Assembly (NCBI GenBank): GCA_022072505.1
Contig: JAJVHU010000013.1
Span: 124,001-188,000 of the forward strand
DNA: 64,000 nt
Direction of reading: 5' to 3'
Source of the DNA: Phycisphaerae bacterium
GTDB lineage: Bacteria; Planctomycetota; Phycisphaerae; UBA1845
Both the position numbers and the translations under genes were made by a program. A model generated the notes under the pieces. That model did no database searches. It had not been told where the DNA came from and was given only the letters and a program-made list of their open reading frames with translations. Below are positions 32,633 through 42,390 of this stretch, one piece after another (within the stretch, counting starts at the first letter, position 1; the number at the start of each line of letters is the position of its first letter).

Positions 32633-33628
32633 ATGTCGGCTGAACACGGCTGGTACTACGTGAAGGACGGTCAGACGGTCGGACCGGTGACGCGCGAGGA
32701 GCTTCAGCGCATTCTGCCCCAGGTCGGCGGACCGCACACGCTCGTCTGGGGTCCGGGCGCGCCGCAGTGGGTCGAGGCGCGGCACCTCGCGGCGTTCGCC
32801 GGCGCCCCCGCCGGTCCCCCGCCTTCGCCCGGCGGCGGTCGCAAACGCGCCGACGAGATCGACTACGAAATCTTCGGCGACGACATGCAGTTCGTCGAAG
32901 TCACGCTCGATCCCGGAGAGGTGGTCATCGCGGAAGCCGGGTCGATGATGTACATGACCGACGGCATCCAGATGCAGACCGTCTTCGGAGACCCGAGCAA
33001 GCAGCAGGGCTTTTTCGGAAAACTCCTCGAAGCCGGCAAGCGGGTGGTCACCGGCGAGTCGCTCTTCCTGACCACGTTCGGCGCGACGGGATCGAAGCGC
33101 GAGCGCGTCGCCTTCGCCTCGCCCTACCCGGGCAAGATCGTTCCGATGGACCTGGCGGGACTGGGCGGCGAGATCATCTGCCAGAAGGACGCCTTCCTCT
33201 GCGCCGCGCGCGGCGTGCAGGTCGGGATCGCGTTTCAGAAGAAGATCCTCACCGGTCTGTTCGGCGGCGAGGGCTTCATCCTGCAGCGCCTCACGGGCGA
33301 CGGGTGGTCGTTCGTCCACGCGGGGGGAACGATCCATCGCGTTGAGCTGTCCTCCGGGCAGACGCTGCGCCTCGACACCGGCTGCCTCGTCGCGTTTCAA
33401 CCGTCGATCAACTACGACATCCAGATGCAGCGCGGGATCAAGAACGCGATCTTCGGCGGCGAGGGACTGTTCCTGGCGACGTTGACCGGTCCGGGCGTGG
33501 TCTGGGTGCAGTCGCTGCCTTTCTCGAAGCTTGCGGGTCGTGTCCTCGCCAACGCCCGCGGACTCAGCAGCAAAGATCAGGGATCCCTCCTCGGCGGCTT
33601 GGGCTCGCTCTTCGAAGCGGGGGATTAA
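32633..33628 (+). CDS. TIGR00266/AIM24-family protein with N-terminal GYF_2-type domain
   Basis: [22 protein letters not shown] (GYF_2); [50 protein letters not shown]. Confidence 0.9.
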   Translation: MSAEHGWYYVKDGQTVGPVTREELQRILPQVGGPHTLVWGPGAPQWVEARHLAAFAGAPAGPPPSPGGGRKRADEIDYEIFGDDMQFVEVTLDPGEVVIAEAGSMMYMTDGIQMQTVFGDPSKQQGFFGKLLEAGKRVVTGESLFLTTFGATGSKRERVAFASPYPGKIVPMDLAGLGGEIICQKDAFLCAARGVQVGIAFQKKILTGLFGGEGFILQRLTGDGWSFVHAGGTIHRVELSSGQTLRLDTGCLVAFQPSINYDIQMQRGIKNAIFGGEGLFLATLTGPGVVWVQSLPFSKLAGRVLANARGLSSKDQGSLLGGLGSLFEAGD

Positions 33629-33950
33629 GACGACGCTGTTTCACAACCGAGCCGCGCCCGTAAGGAAGCGTTCTTCTCCCGTCCGCACCGGCGGGCTTTG
33701 AAACAGCGTGTAAGTTGGCGTGGCACCTCCGAGCCGCGCCCGTAAGGAAGCGTTCTTTTCCCGTCCGCACCGGCGGTCTTGAAACGGCGTGTAAGCCGGC
33801 GTGGCGCCTCCGAGCCGCGCCCGTCAGGAAGCGTTCTTTCTCCCGCCCGCACCGGCGGATTTTGAAACGGCGTGTAAGCCGGCGTGGCACCTCCGAGCCG
33901 CGCCCGTAAGGAAGCGTTCTTTTCCCGTCCGCACCGGAGTCAGATGGAGA
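33629..33950 (+). repeat. Array of four ~82-bp MITE-like repeat units (locus B)
   Basis: GAGCCGCGCCCGTAAGG-type cores at 33649, 33731, 33812 and 33895 (spacing 82, 81, 83), separated by TTTGAAACRGCGTGTAAG. Confidence 0.93.
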
Positions 33951-34025
33951 CTCAGGACTGCGCAAAAGAAGGGCGCGGGCAGGCCGCCCGCGCCCTCGAT
34001 TGCTTTCGATGGTTCCGCGTCTTCG

Positions 34026-34880
34026 TCACGGACACTGCGAGGCGACGGGGTCGCCGCACGCGCCGTCGCCGCTGGACACGGTCACGGTCTGCTCGCCGGT
34101 GCGTCCCTGAAGGCGGAGCTTGGCGCGATGCCCGCGGACGACGACCGGGATCGGATCCGTGCCGTAAACGCCGTCGTTCACTTCGAGGATCAGGACGTCG
34201 CCGTCGCGGCCGGCGTCGGCCATCTTGACCACGACGCGCAGCGAGCCGTTCTCGTCGCACGACGCGCGGACGTTCCGCACGCCCTCGCACGAGTCCGACG
34301 CGGTTTCGAACAAGGCGTTCACGGCGCAGAGGTAGGTGAAGGGGATGCCGCCGAGGCTGCCCTCGCCGCTCCAGTTCATGCTGATCCGTCCGCTGCGGCC
34401 GTCCTCGTTGTACTTGACAAATCCCGTCGAGACGCCGGGCAGCACAAAGGGCGACTCGATGCCGAACTGGCTGAGGTCGCCGGTGAAGTGGACGGCGTAG
34501 ACCTCCTCGGTGCGGAAGCGGCCTTCGAGCGTGTTGCCGCCGCTGAGTTCTTCGCTGTAAGCGCCGTGCGAGTCGCCGTCGAGGGCGACGGTGATGTCCC
34601 CGGTGCTCTGTCCGCCGATCGTCAGCGGGTTGACGTGTTGATACCAGGCGAGGATCGACGCGGTCTCGCCGGTTTCATCCACGGCGATGGCGAAGTGCGT
34701 GCTGACGATGTCCGCGGTGGTGACGCCGCCGAACTCCGGCGGGAACTCGACGGAGAAGAAGTTGGGCGAATTCGGATCATTCCGGGCGATCAGGACGCGC
34801 TGGTCCGCCTGAACGGCGACCGGCGCAGCCAGCGCCGCGATCGCGAGCATGACCGTCGAGACAAAAATCGTTCGCTGCAT
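34026..34880 (-). CDS. Secreted hypothetical protein
   Basis: MQRTIFVSTVMLAIAALAAPVAVQADQ signal peptide; no recognised domain; flanked on both sides by the repeat. Confidence 0.75.
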   Translation of the reverse strand: MQRTIFVSTVMLAIAALAAPVAVQADQRVLIARNDPNSPNFFSVEFPPEFGGVTTADIVSTHFAIAVDETGETASILAWYQHVNPLTIGGQSTGDITVALDGDSHGAYSEELSGGNTLEGRFRTEEVYAVHFTGDLSQFGIESPFVLPGVSTGFVKYNEDGRSGRISMNWSGEGSLGGIPFTYLCAVNALFETASDSCEGVRNVRASCDENGSLRVVVKMADAGRDGDVLILEVNDGVYGTDPIPVVVRGHRAKLRLQGRTGEQTVTVSSGDGACGDPVASQCP

Positions 34881-35008
34881 GAGAGTTCTCCCTTGATTCC
34901 CGAGTTGATCCTGATCCAACACCGCCGGCCCCCAAGAAGGCGCGGCTATCCTACCGAAGGGGCAAACCGCCCGGCAAGGCGGCGGGAAACTTCTTACATT
35001 CCCCGCCG

Positions 35009-35059
35009 CTCGCCCCGATCGCCGGGGATCTCGCCCCGATCGCCCGGGATATCGCCCCG
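35009..35059. repeat. Short tandem repeat, ~21-bp unit, about 2.4 copies
   Basis: ctcgccccgatcgccggggat / ctcgccccgatcgcccgggat / atcgccccg. Confidence 0.8.
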
Positions 35060-35119
35060 TGTCGCAGGAACGACGGCGCCAAGATCAACACGAGGGCGAA
35101 CCGGGGCGCGACGCGGCGT

Positions 35120-35275
35120 CAGAACCGAGCCGCGCCCGTCAGGAAGCGTTCTTTTCCCGTCCGCACCGGCGGATTTTGAAACAGCGTGTAAGCCGGCGTG
35201 GTACCTCCGAGCCGCGCCCGTCAGGAAGCGTTCTTATTCCGCCCTGTCAGTGAGGCGTTGAAACAGGGTCTGAAC
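35120..35275 (+). repeat. Two ~82-bp MITE-like repeat units (locus C)
   Basis: Cores at 35127 and 35209; right end GTTGAAACAGGGTCTGAAC. Confidence 0.9.
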
Positions 35276-35372
35276 GGTCGCCGGCGTTCCGTCCGCCGCC
35301 GGGCGGGCGCGAGGTCGGCGGTCGAAGCCGCTTGAAATCCGACCGGCGGCGCGGCACGATGATCCCGCGTTC

Positions 35373-36059
35373 ATGAACCTCACCCGTCACCAGATCGCCG
35401 CGACGATCGATCACACGCTGCTTGCGGCGCAGGCGACGCCGGAGGAGATCGACCGCCTCTGCGACGAGGCCCGCGAGCAGGGATTCTTCGCCGTCTGCCT
35501 CAACCCCGTCCACGTCGCCCGGGCGAAGCGGCGCTTGAGCGGGTCGCAGGTCAAGGTGGCGACGGTCGCCGGGTTCCCGCTCGGCGCGACGCGGTCCGAC
35601 CTCAAGGCCGACGAAGCCCGCCGGGCGATCGAAGACGGCGCGGACGAGGTCGACATGGTCGTCGCCCTGGGACACTTGATCGCCGGCGACGCGGCGCACG
35701 TCCGCCGCGACATCGAAGCCGTCGCCCACGCCGTCCACGGTTGCGGAAGCGGACGCCTCCTCAAGGTCATCCTCGAAACTTCCGCCCTCCTCCCGGATCA
35801 GATCATCCTCGGATGCCGCTGCGCCGCGGAGGGCGAGGCTGATTTCGTCAAGACCTCCACCGGATTTCATCCGTCGGGCGGGGCGACGGTCGAGGCGGTG
35901 CGCCTGCTGCATCGCCACGCCAGCCCCCTGAAAGTCAAAGCCTCCGGCGGCATCCGCGATCGGGCGACGCTGACGGCGATGCTCGAAGCCGGCGCCTCGC
36001 GCATCGGCACGTCCTCCGGCGTCAAGATCATGCGCGAGGCGGCGAATGCAACGTCGTGA
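35373..36059 (+). CDS. deoC: Deoxyribose-phosphate aldolase
   Basis: IDHTLLAAQATPEEIDRLCDEA, VATVAGFPLGA, DFVKTSTGFHPSGGAT, KASGGIRD. Confidence 0.95.
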   Translation: MNLTRHQIAATIDHTLLAAQATPEEIDRLCDEAREQGFFAVCLNPVHVARAKRRLSGSQVKVATVAGFPLGATRSDLKADEARRAIEDGADEVDMVVALGHLIAGDAAHVRRDIEAVAHAVHGCGSGRLLKVILETSALLPDQIILGCRCAAEGEADFVKTSTGFHPSGGATVEAVRLLHRHASPLKVKASGGIRDRATLTAMLEAGASRIGTSSGVKIMREAANATS

Positions 36060-36130
36060 AATCCCGGCCGCGAGCGGCGCTTTGATCTTCGTGAGACAGA
36101 CACCCGGGCGTCAGGTTTGATCGCACAAGG

Positions 36131-37654
36131 ATGGCGACTTCGCGCACATTCAAGGCCGCGATGCTGGCGTCGGGGACGCTGCTGACCAGCCTCGTCGGAC
36201 TCGGCAGCGCGATGGTGCTGTCGCGGCTGCTGAGCAAGGCCGACTTCGGCACGTATCAGCAGACGCTGCTTTCGTACAACCTCGCCGCGCCGCTGCTGGC
36301 GATGGGGCTGCCGCTGGCGCTGTATTACTTCCTTCCGCGCAACCGCGATCGGATGCGCGGGACGCTCGTCGAGAACCTCCTGCTGCTGGGCGTGTGCGGG
36401 CTGGCGTTCACGCTTTTCATGTTTCTCGGGGGGAACCGTCTCCTTGCGTCGCGCACCGGCGAGCCGAACGCGGCGCTGGAGCGCACGCTGCTGATCTTCG
36501 CGCCGTATGCGCTGTTCATGCTGCCCGCGATGGCGGTCAGCGCCGTCCTCGTCTCGACGGATCACTACCGGCGCCTGGCGATGTACAACTGGACGAGCCG
36601 GCTGGCGATGCTGGTGCTGGCGATCGGCGCATGCCTGATCTGGCGCACGCCCTCGGGGGCGGTCGCGGGGCAGGTGGTCGGAGCGGCGGTGGTGTTCCTT
36701 CCGGCGATGCTGCTGATGTGGCGGTCGTGTCCGGCGGGTCCGTCCGCGCCGACCTGGGGCGGGATGCGCGAGCAGATCGCTTACAGCTTCCCGCTGGGGC
36801 TGATGCGCGGTTTCGGGGTGTTGCGGTCTCAACTCGACAAGTTGATCGTCGCGGGCATGTTCGGCGTCGAGGCCTACGCCGTGTACGCCGTCGGGGCGGT
36901 CGAGCTGCCGCTGGTCGGGGTGCTGAGCACGTCGGTGACCGGCGTCCTGCTGCCCGAAGCCACGCGACTTACCCAGGAGGATCGCAAAGCCGAGGCCCTG
37001 GCGCTGTGGCGGCGCGCCGCGGTGAAGAGCGCCCTGCTGGTCTTCCCGATGACGGTCTTCTTCGTGGCGATGGCCCCGGAGACGATGCGCGTGCTGTTCA
37101 CGGAGGAATACGAGGCGAGCGCCGCGCCCTTCCGCGTGTACACGCTGCAACTGCCGCTGCGGATCGTCAATATCGGGAATCTTTTTCTGAGTGCGGGCAA
37201 GGGGAAACTCCTGTTGTGGATCAACGTTGCGGCGTTGCTGGTCAATGCGGCGCTGAGTCTTGCGCTGGTTTCGCCGTTAGGACCGGTAGGGGCCGCGTGG
37301 GGCGGACTTCTGTCTCTTGCGCTCTGTCTGTTTCCGCTGAGCCTGAGCTGGATCGGAAAACACTACGGTGGTCGCATCGGGGCGGTTCTACCTTTTGCGA
37401 CGCTGGCCAGGACGGCGGGTGTCGCCGCCCTCGCCGGCGCCGTGTTCCTGGCGAAGCCCTACGTCGGCGGGATACATGACATTCCACTTCTGTGCTTCAG
37501 TGCGGCTGCTTACGCCATCATTGTGGCATTGCTTTATGATCGGTGGGGCATCCTGTCGATGCGCGATCTCCTGACCGGCATTCGGAATCACTGGAACGCA
37601 CAGCGAGATGGATCCTCTGCCCGCTCAGCGTCACCGGAGGCGCGATCCGAATGA
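36131..37654 (+). CDS. Polysaccharide flippase (MATE/Wzx-like)
   Basis: ~12-14 hydrophobic segments; SKADFGTYQQTLLSYNLAAPLLAMGLPLALYYFLPRNR. Confidence 0.85.
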   Translation: MATSRTFKAAMLASGTLLTSLVGLGSAMVLSRLLSKADFGTYQQTLLSYNLAAPLLAMGLPLALYYFLPRNRDRMRGTLVENLLLLGVCGLAFTLFMFLGGNRLLASRTGEPNAALERTLLIFAPYALFMLPAMAVSAVLVSTDHYRRLAMYNWTSRLAMLVLAIGACLIWRTPSGAVAGQVVGAAVVFLPAMLLMWRSCPAGPSAPTWGGMREQIAYSFPLGLMRGFGVLRSQLDKLIVAGMFGVEAYAVYAVGAVELPLVGVLSTSVTGVLLPEATRLTQEDRKAEALALWRRAAVKSALLVFPMTVFFVAMAPETMRVLFTEEYEASAAPFRVYTLQLPLRIVNIGNLFLSAGKGKLLLWINVAALLVNAALSLALVSPLGPVGAAWGGLLSLALCLFPLSLSWIGKHYGGRIGAVLPFATLARTAGVAALAGAVFLAKPYVGGIHDIPLLCFSAAAYAIIVALLYDRWGILSMRDLLTGIRNHWNAQRDGSSARSASPEARSE

Positions 37655-39030
37655 GCCAGAGCCTTCATAAACCGGGCAAGCGTGTCCTGATGATCACCGT
37701 CGGCGCCTACCCGCCTTCGCGCGGGCCGGGATCGCTGCGCGCCCTGGGGTTCTCGCGGCATCTTCCGGAATTCGGCTGGCAGCCGGTGGTGATGACGCAG
37801 CGAGAAAGCGATCTCGGACCTCTGGCCGACGCCAGCCTGCGCGATCGCATTCCGTCGCATGTCGAGCTGCACGAGATGCGGAACTGGGAATACGTCTGGC
37901 GATCGCGTCTCCGCAGGGCGCTGGGCCGCAGTACGAGGAACGCGAGCGCGTCCGTGAGATCGCCTGAACCTGCCGGGGCGGCGGAGTCTGAGGCGACGAC
38001 TGGCGAGACAGGCGCTAAGAGTTTCCTGATGAAGCTTTTCGGGCCTGAGGTTTACCCTCTGTCGTTTCTGCCGGTGCTCAAGACCGCGAAGCGTCTCGCC
38101 GCCGGTTGCCGCGCGATCTTCAGCACCAGCCCCCCGTTCCAGAATCACCTCATCGCCCGCCGCGTGCAGCGCGCGACCGGTCTGCCGTGGGTCGCCGACT
38201 TCCGCGACCCGTATGCCTGCGACGTCTGGCACCTTCGCGGCGCGCCTCCCGGGCATAAGGCCGCAATGCGCCGCGAACGCGCCGTGCTTAAGACCGCCGA
38301 CGCCGTCGTCGTCGTGACGCAGGCGATGAAGGATCTGTACCTGACCGCCGACCCGACGCTTCCGCCGGACCGCCTCCACGTCATCTCCAACGGTTATGAC
38401 GAAGACCTGGCGCTTCTGTCGGAGCGCATTGGCGCGTCGCTGACGCCGGACCCCAAGGCGCCGCTCACGCTGCTGCACGCCGGACGGTTCTACGCGGATG
38501 ACGCGCTCGACGGCCTGTGCCGGGCGGTGCGCGGTTTGCTCGCCTCCGGGCGATGCGCCTCCTCCGACATCCGGCTCGAATTCCTTGGCGCCTTGACGCC
38601 CTCGCAGTCGGACTTGCTGAATCAGTGCGACCTCCTCGGGCTGGCGCCGCCGCCCCGCCGCGTTCCGCAGCGCGAAGCCTTCGAGCGGATGTGCCGCGCG
38701 GATGTCCTCCTCGTCGAGGCCGGGGCGAACATCGCCCACTACGCCGTGCGCGCGAAGCTCTTCGAATACATGGTTGCCCGCCGACCGGTGCTGGCGCTGG
38801 CGGAGGAAGGGGAGACGGCGCGGATCGTCAAAACCTCGGGCGTCGGGGTATGCATCAGCCCTTTCCATCCGACCGAAATCGAAGCGTTCATCGCCGAGCG
38901 CCTGACGGAGAAACGAACCGGTCGCCGGCCGGCCTTCGCAGATCGCCTTTCGACGGAGTTTGATCGCCGGTTTCTGACGCGGCGGTTGGCGGAGGTGCTG
39001 GACGCGGGGGGCGGGGCTCGCTCAACCTGA
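37651..39030 (+). CDS. Glycosyltransferase (GT4-like)
   Basis: MITVGAYPPSRGPGSLRALGFSRHLPEFGWQPVVMTQ, TADAVVVVTQAMKDLY, HVISNGYDED; overlaps the flippase stop. Confidence 0.85.
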   Translation: MSQSLHKPGKRVLMITVGAYPPSRGPGSLRALGFSRHLPEFGWQPVVMTQRESDLGPLADASLRDRIPSHVELHEMRNWEYVWRSRLRRALGRSTRNASASVRSPEPAGAAESEATTGETGAKSFLMKLFGPEVYPLSFLPVLKTAKRLAAGCRAIFSTSPPFQNHLIARRVQRATGLPWVADFRDPYACDVWHLRGAPPGHKAAMRRERAVLKTADAVVVVTQAMKDLYLTADPTLPPDRLHVISNGYDEDLALLSERIGASLTPDPKAPLTLLHAGRFYADDALDGLCRAVRGLLASGRCASSDIRLEFLGALTPSQSDLLNQCDLLGLAPPPRRVPQREAFERMCRADVLLVEAGANIAHYAVRAKLFEYMVARRPVLALAEEGETARIVKTSGVGVCISPFHPTEIEAFIAERLTEKRTGRRPAFADRLSTEFDRRFLTRRLAEVLDAGGGARST

Positions 39031-39086
39031 CGGACTGAGACTCCGTCGGAACACGACCGGGAGGCGCCGCTGAATCGGAGTTCTTC

Positions 39087-41007
39087 ATGTGCGGGATTTG
39101 TGGATCGTTCGATTATTCCGGCGAGCATCCCGGCGATGTCCCCCCCTCGATCGGATGCAGGATCTGCTTTCGCATCGCGGCCCGGACGGTCGAGGCCGGT
39201 TCGAGCGCGACGCCGCGGGCGTCGCGCTCGGGCACACGCGACTGGCGATCATCGACCTTTGCACCGGCGCACAGCCGATGTCGAACGAGGACGGGACGGT
39301 GCAGGTCGTCTTCAACGGGGAGATCTACAATTTCCGGGAGCTGCGGGCGGAGCTTCAGTCGCGCGGGCACGTTTTCCGCACGCAGTCCGACACGGAAGTC
39401 CTGGTCCATCTTTATGAGGAACAAGGCTTCAGGTTTGTCGACGCGCTGCTCGGCGATTTTGCCTTCGCCCTCTGGGACGGGAAGCGCCGCTCGCTGCTGC
39501 TCGCCCGCGACCGTCTCGGGGTCAGCCGCTGTATTACAGCGATTACGGCGGGCGGCTGACGTTCGCCAGCACGTTGCCCGCGCTGCTGGCTGGGTCGTCC
39601 GTGCCCACCGAGATTGATCCTCACGGGCTTTACTGTTACCTCGCATTTCAGTCGATCCACGCCCCGCTGACGATCTACAAGCACGTTCGCAAGCTCCCGC
39701 CGGGGCACCTGCTGACCGTGACGGCCGGCGGCCGCGTCGAAGTGGCGCCCTACTGGGACTTCGACATGCAGCCGGACGAGAGTCGCCGCGACGCGGACTG
39801 GGAGGAGGAGCTGGAGGCGCTGCTGCGCGACGCGGTGACGCGCCAGATGATCGCCGACGTTCCGATCGGGGCTTTCTTAAGCGGCGGGGTGGATTCGAGC
39901 ACGGTCGTGAAGCTGATGCACGACGCGGCCGGCCAGCGCGTCAAGACCTTCAGCATCGGGTTCCGGGAGCGCGCGTACGACGAGTCGGCGTATTTCAACC
40001 TGCTGCGCGACACGCTGGGCGTCGAGCATCATGCGACGACGTTCGAGCCTGACCTGCTTAAGGATGCGGGTGACGTGGTGCGCGCGTTCGGCGAACCGTG
40101 CTCGATCGGGTCGGCGTTTCCGCTGTATCACCTGTCGCGGCTGGCGGCGGGGCATGTGAAAGTCGTCCTCTCGGGCGACGGCCCGGACGAGATCTTCGCC
40201 GGGTACGACCTCCGCTATCAGCACCTGCAGCGCCTCGTCGCCCTTCATCGCGTCTGTCCCGCGGCGGCGCTGGGCGCGCTGGAGGGGGCGCTGTCCGTGA
40301 CGGAGCGCCTGCCCGCCACGTCGCGGCTTGGGAATCATCTGCGCCGCTCGCGCAAGGCCGCCGCCGCCGCGCGGCTGCCGCGGCGAAGCTGGATGGCGTT
40401 CCTGGCGATGAACCGCTCGTCGTTCGCCGCGCCGGCGAGGCTGCTGTCGCCGGACGTGCTGCGGCAGGTCGATCAGCCGCTCCCGTATGAAACGGCGTTC
40501 GATCGTTACGCGGACTCGCCCGACTGGATGACGCCTTTCATTTACGCCGACATCCGCACGCTGCTGCCGGGCGAGAGGTTCACCAAGCTCGACGGCATGA
40601 CGATGGCGCATTCGATCGAGGGCCGCGTCCCGCTGTCGGACCGCCGCATCGTCGAACTGGCGGCGCGGATGCCGTCGCGGCTGAAGTTTCACCGCGGGGG
40701 AGGGAAGCGCGTCTTCCGCGCCGTCGCCGCGCGCCATGTTCCCCGCGAGATTCTCACGCGCCCCAAGGTCGGGTTCCGCGTGCCGCTCAACGAGTGGTTT
40801 CGAGGGGAGCTGCGGGATCTGACCTTGGCGTTGCCCGACGCCTTGGGGATCGGTTCGTCCGGATGGTTCGATGCAACGGCGGTCCGCCGGGTGGTGGACG
40901 ATCATCTGAGCGGGCGCGATCACCTGGGCGGCGTGATCTGGTCGCTGGTCGCCTTCGACCTCTGGTGGCGCAACCTGCACGCAGGCGGTCCACGGGTGGG
41001 GGGGTAG
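39087..41007 (+). pseudogene. asnB: Asparagine synthase (glutamine-hydrolysing), reading frame broken twice
   Basis: MCGICGSFDYSGEHPGDVPP (frame 0), then LDRMQDLLSHRGPDG...LLARDRLGV (frame 2), then ...GLYCYLAFQSIHAPLTIYKHVRKLPPGHLLTV, FLSGGVDSSTVVKLM (frame 1). Frame 0 = start position divisible by 3. Confidence 0.88.
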
Positions 41008-41032
41008 ACGTTTGTTCCGCGGCCAACAAGGA

Positions 41033-41198
41033 CTTACAAGCGGTCTCAAAACCGAGCCGCGCGGTTTCAACCCGCGCGAATTCCGCCTCGAGCCGCGCGG
41101 CTTCAGCCCGCGCGAATTCTGCACCGAGCCGCGCGAATTCCGCCAAGGATTTCAGCCGGCCGAGTCGGCAGGCGACCGTTTTGAAACCGCTTGTTAAG
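41033..41198 (+). repeat. MITE-like element copy D with degenerate interior
   Basis: CTTACAAGCGGTCTCAAAACCGAG ... GTTTTGAAACCGCTTGTTAAG inverted ends; interior carries three cGAGCCGCGCGgnTTCAnCCCGCGCGAATTC-type units. Confidence 0.85.
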
Positions 41199-41245
41199 AT
41201 CGAGGCGACCCCGCATTCAGGAGCGGTGGATGCTGGAGCGCGCGG

Positions 41246-42100
41246 ATGGCACGTCGAACATCAGAAACATTGCCCGACCTGATTTTCCGTACCCTGGTAA
41301 CCCAGCCCTGGTGGTTCGGCCCCATCTTCGCGGCGATCGTTTACGTCGTCCTGCGAAGCATCATTCCGGCAATCCTGTTGAGCCCGAGGGGATCCGGCGC
41401 TACGGCGGCCGATCCCATCGGCGGAGTCTTCGCTTCACTGGCGTATAACTCGGCCCGCGTAGCGGCGTTCTGTGTTCTGGTCATTTGGGGGTTGGCCGAG
41501 TTCGTGAAGTTTCAGAATCGCCGGCGGCTCGACATCCAAACGGGGTTGGGCAGCATCCGCGATCTGTCTTGGGGTGAGTTTGAGGAGCTCGTCGCGGAGG
41601 CGTATCGCCGCAAGGGTTTTGCAGTCGATCGAACGGGCGATTCGCGGAGCGACGGCGGCATCGACGTCATTCTCAGAAAAGGCGGTCGGACGACGCTTGT
41701 GCAATGCAAGCATTGGAAATGTCGCAAAGTCGGCGTCCAGGTGGTGAGGGAGTTACGGGGCGTCATGGCGAGTAAGCGGGCCGATTACGGCATCGTGGTG
41801 AGCTACGGGACGTTCACGTCCGAGTCCGCCGCGTTCGCCCGGGAGAATCGCATCGCGCTGGTTGGGGGGGATGATCTGGTCGAGATGGTCCGCTCGGTGC
41901 AGGAAAAACCACGAGCGTCTGTTTCCGGAACCAAGGAGAGACCGCAGTGCGACGGGTCGCGGCTGGAAGGACAGGCACCCGCCTGCCCTCGTTGCGGCGC
42001 CCTGATGGTCCGTCGGACTGCAAGGCGTGGACCCAATGCCAACCGCCAGTTTTGGGGTTGTCCGGGGTATCCCAACTGCCGTGGCACGCGGCCCGGTTGA
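41246..42100 (+). CDS. Membrane-anchored Mrr-type restriction endonuclease with topoisomerase-type zinc ribbon
   Basis: Two N-terminal TM segments; Mrr_cat core GFAVDRTGDSRSDGGIDVILRKGGRTTLVQCKHW; C-terminal CPRCGALMVRRTARRGPNANRQFWGCPGYPNC. Confidence 0.9.
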   Translation: MARRTSETLPDLIFRTLVTQPWWFGPIFAAIVYVVLRSIIPAILLSPRGSGATAADPIGGVFASLAYNSARVAAFCVLVIWGLAEFVKFQNRRRLDIQTGLGSIRDLSWGEFEELVAEAYRRKGFAVDRTGDSRSDGGIDVILRKGGRTTLVQCKHWKCRKVGVQVVRELRGVMASKRADYGIVVSYGTFTSESAAFARENRIALVGGDDLVEMVRSVQEKPRASVSGTKERPQCDGSRLEGQAPACPRCGALMVRRTARRGPNANRQFWGCPGYPNCRGTRPG

Positions 42101-42390
42101 CCGGGCGCCGACCAACGTCGCCGATCCCGTCACGCAGATCCTTCCGCACAAAGAAAGCTCCTCGGATGCGTGGGTTCGGCGCTGCGGAAGTGGCAGACAA
42201 ACGCCCGGAACTTTTTGAAGCCTCGGGGGCGTCTTCGTCAAGACCTCCCGAGGTTTGAAGAGACTTTTCAGCGGAACCGCGCCCGCCTCCGGGCGACTTT
42301 GACGGTTGATTCCGAAAGCGGAACGCCCCTCGCCCCGGGCGCCGGACAGCAGGAGTCGTTGCGCAGTCCGGGGATTTGAAGAATCGGAAC

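Noticed and set aside
42230-42290. Terminator/repeat around CCTCGGGGGCGTCTTCGTCAAGACCTCCCGAGG
   Set aside because: Only a 7-bp complementary core and no T-run; too weak to call.
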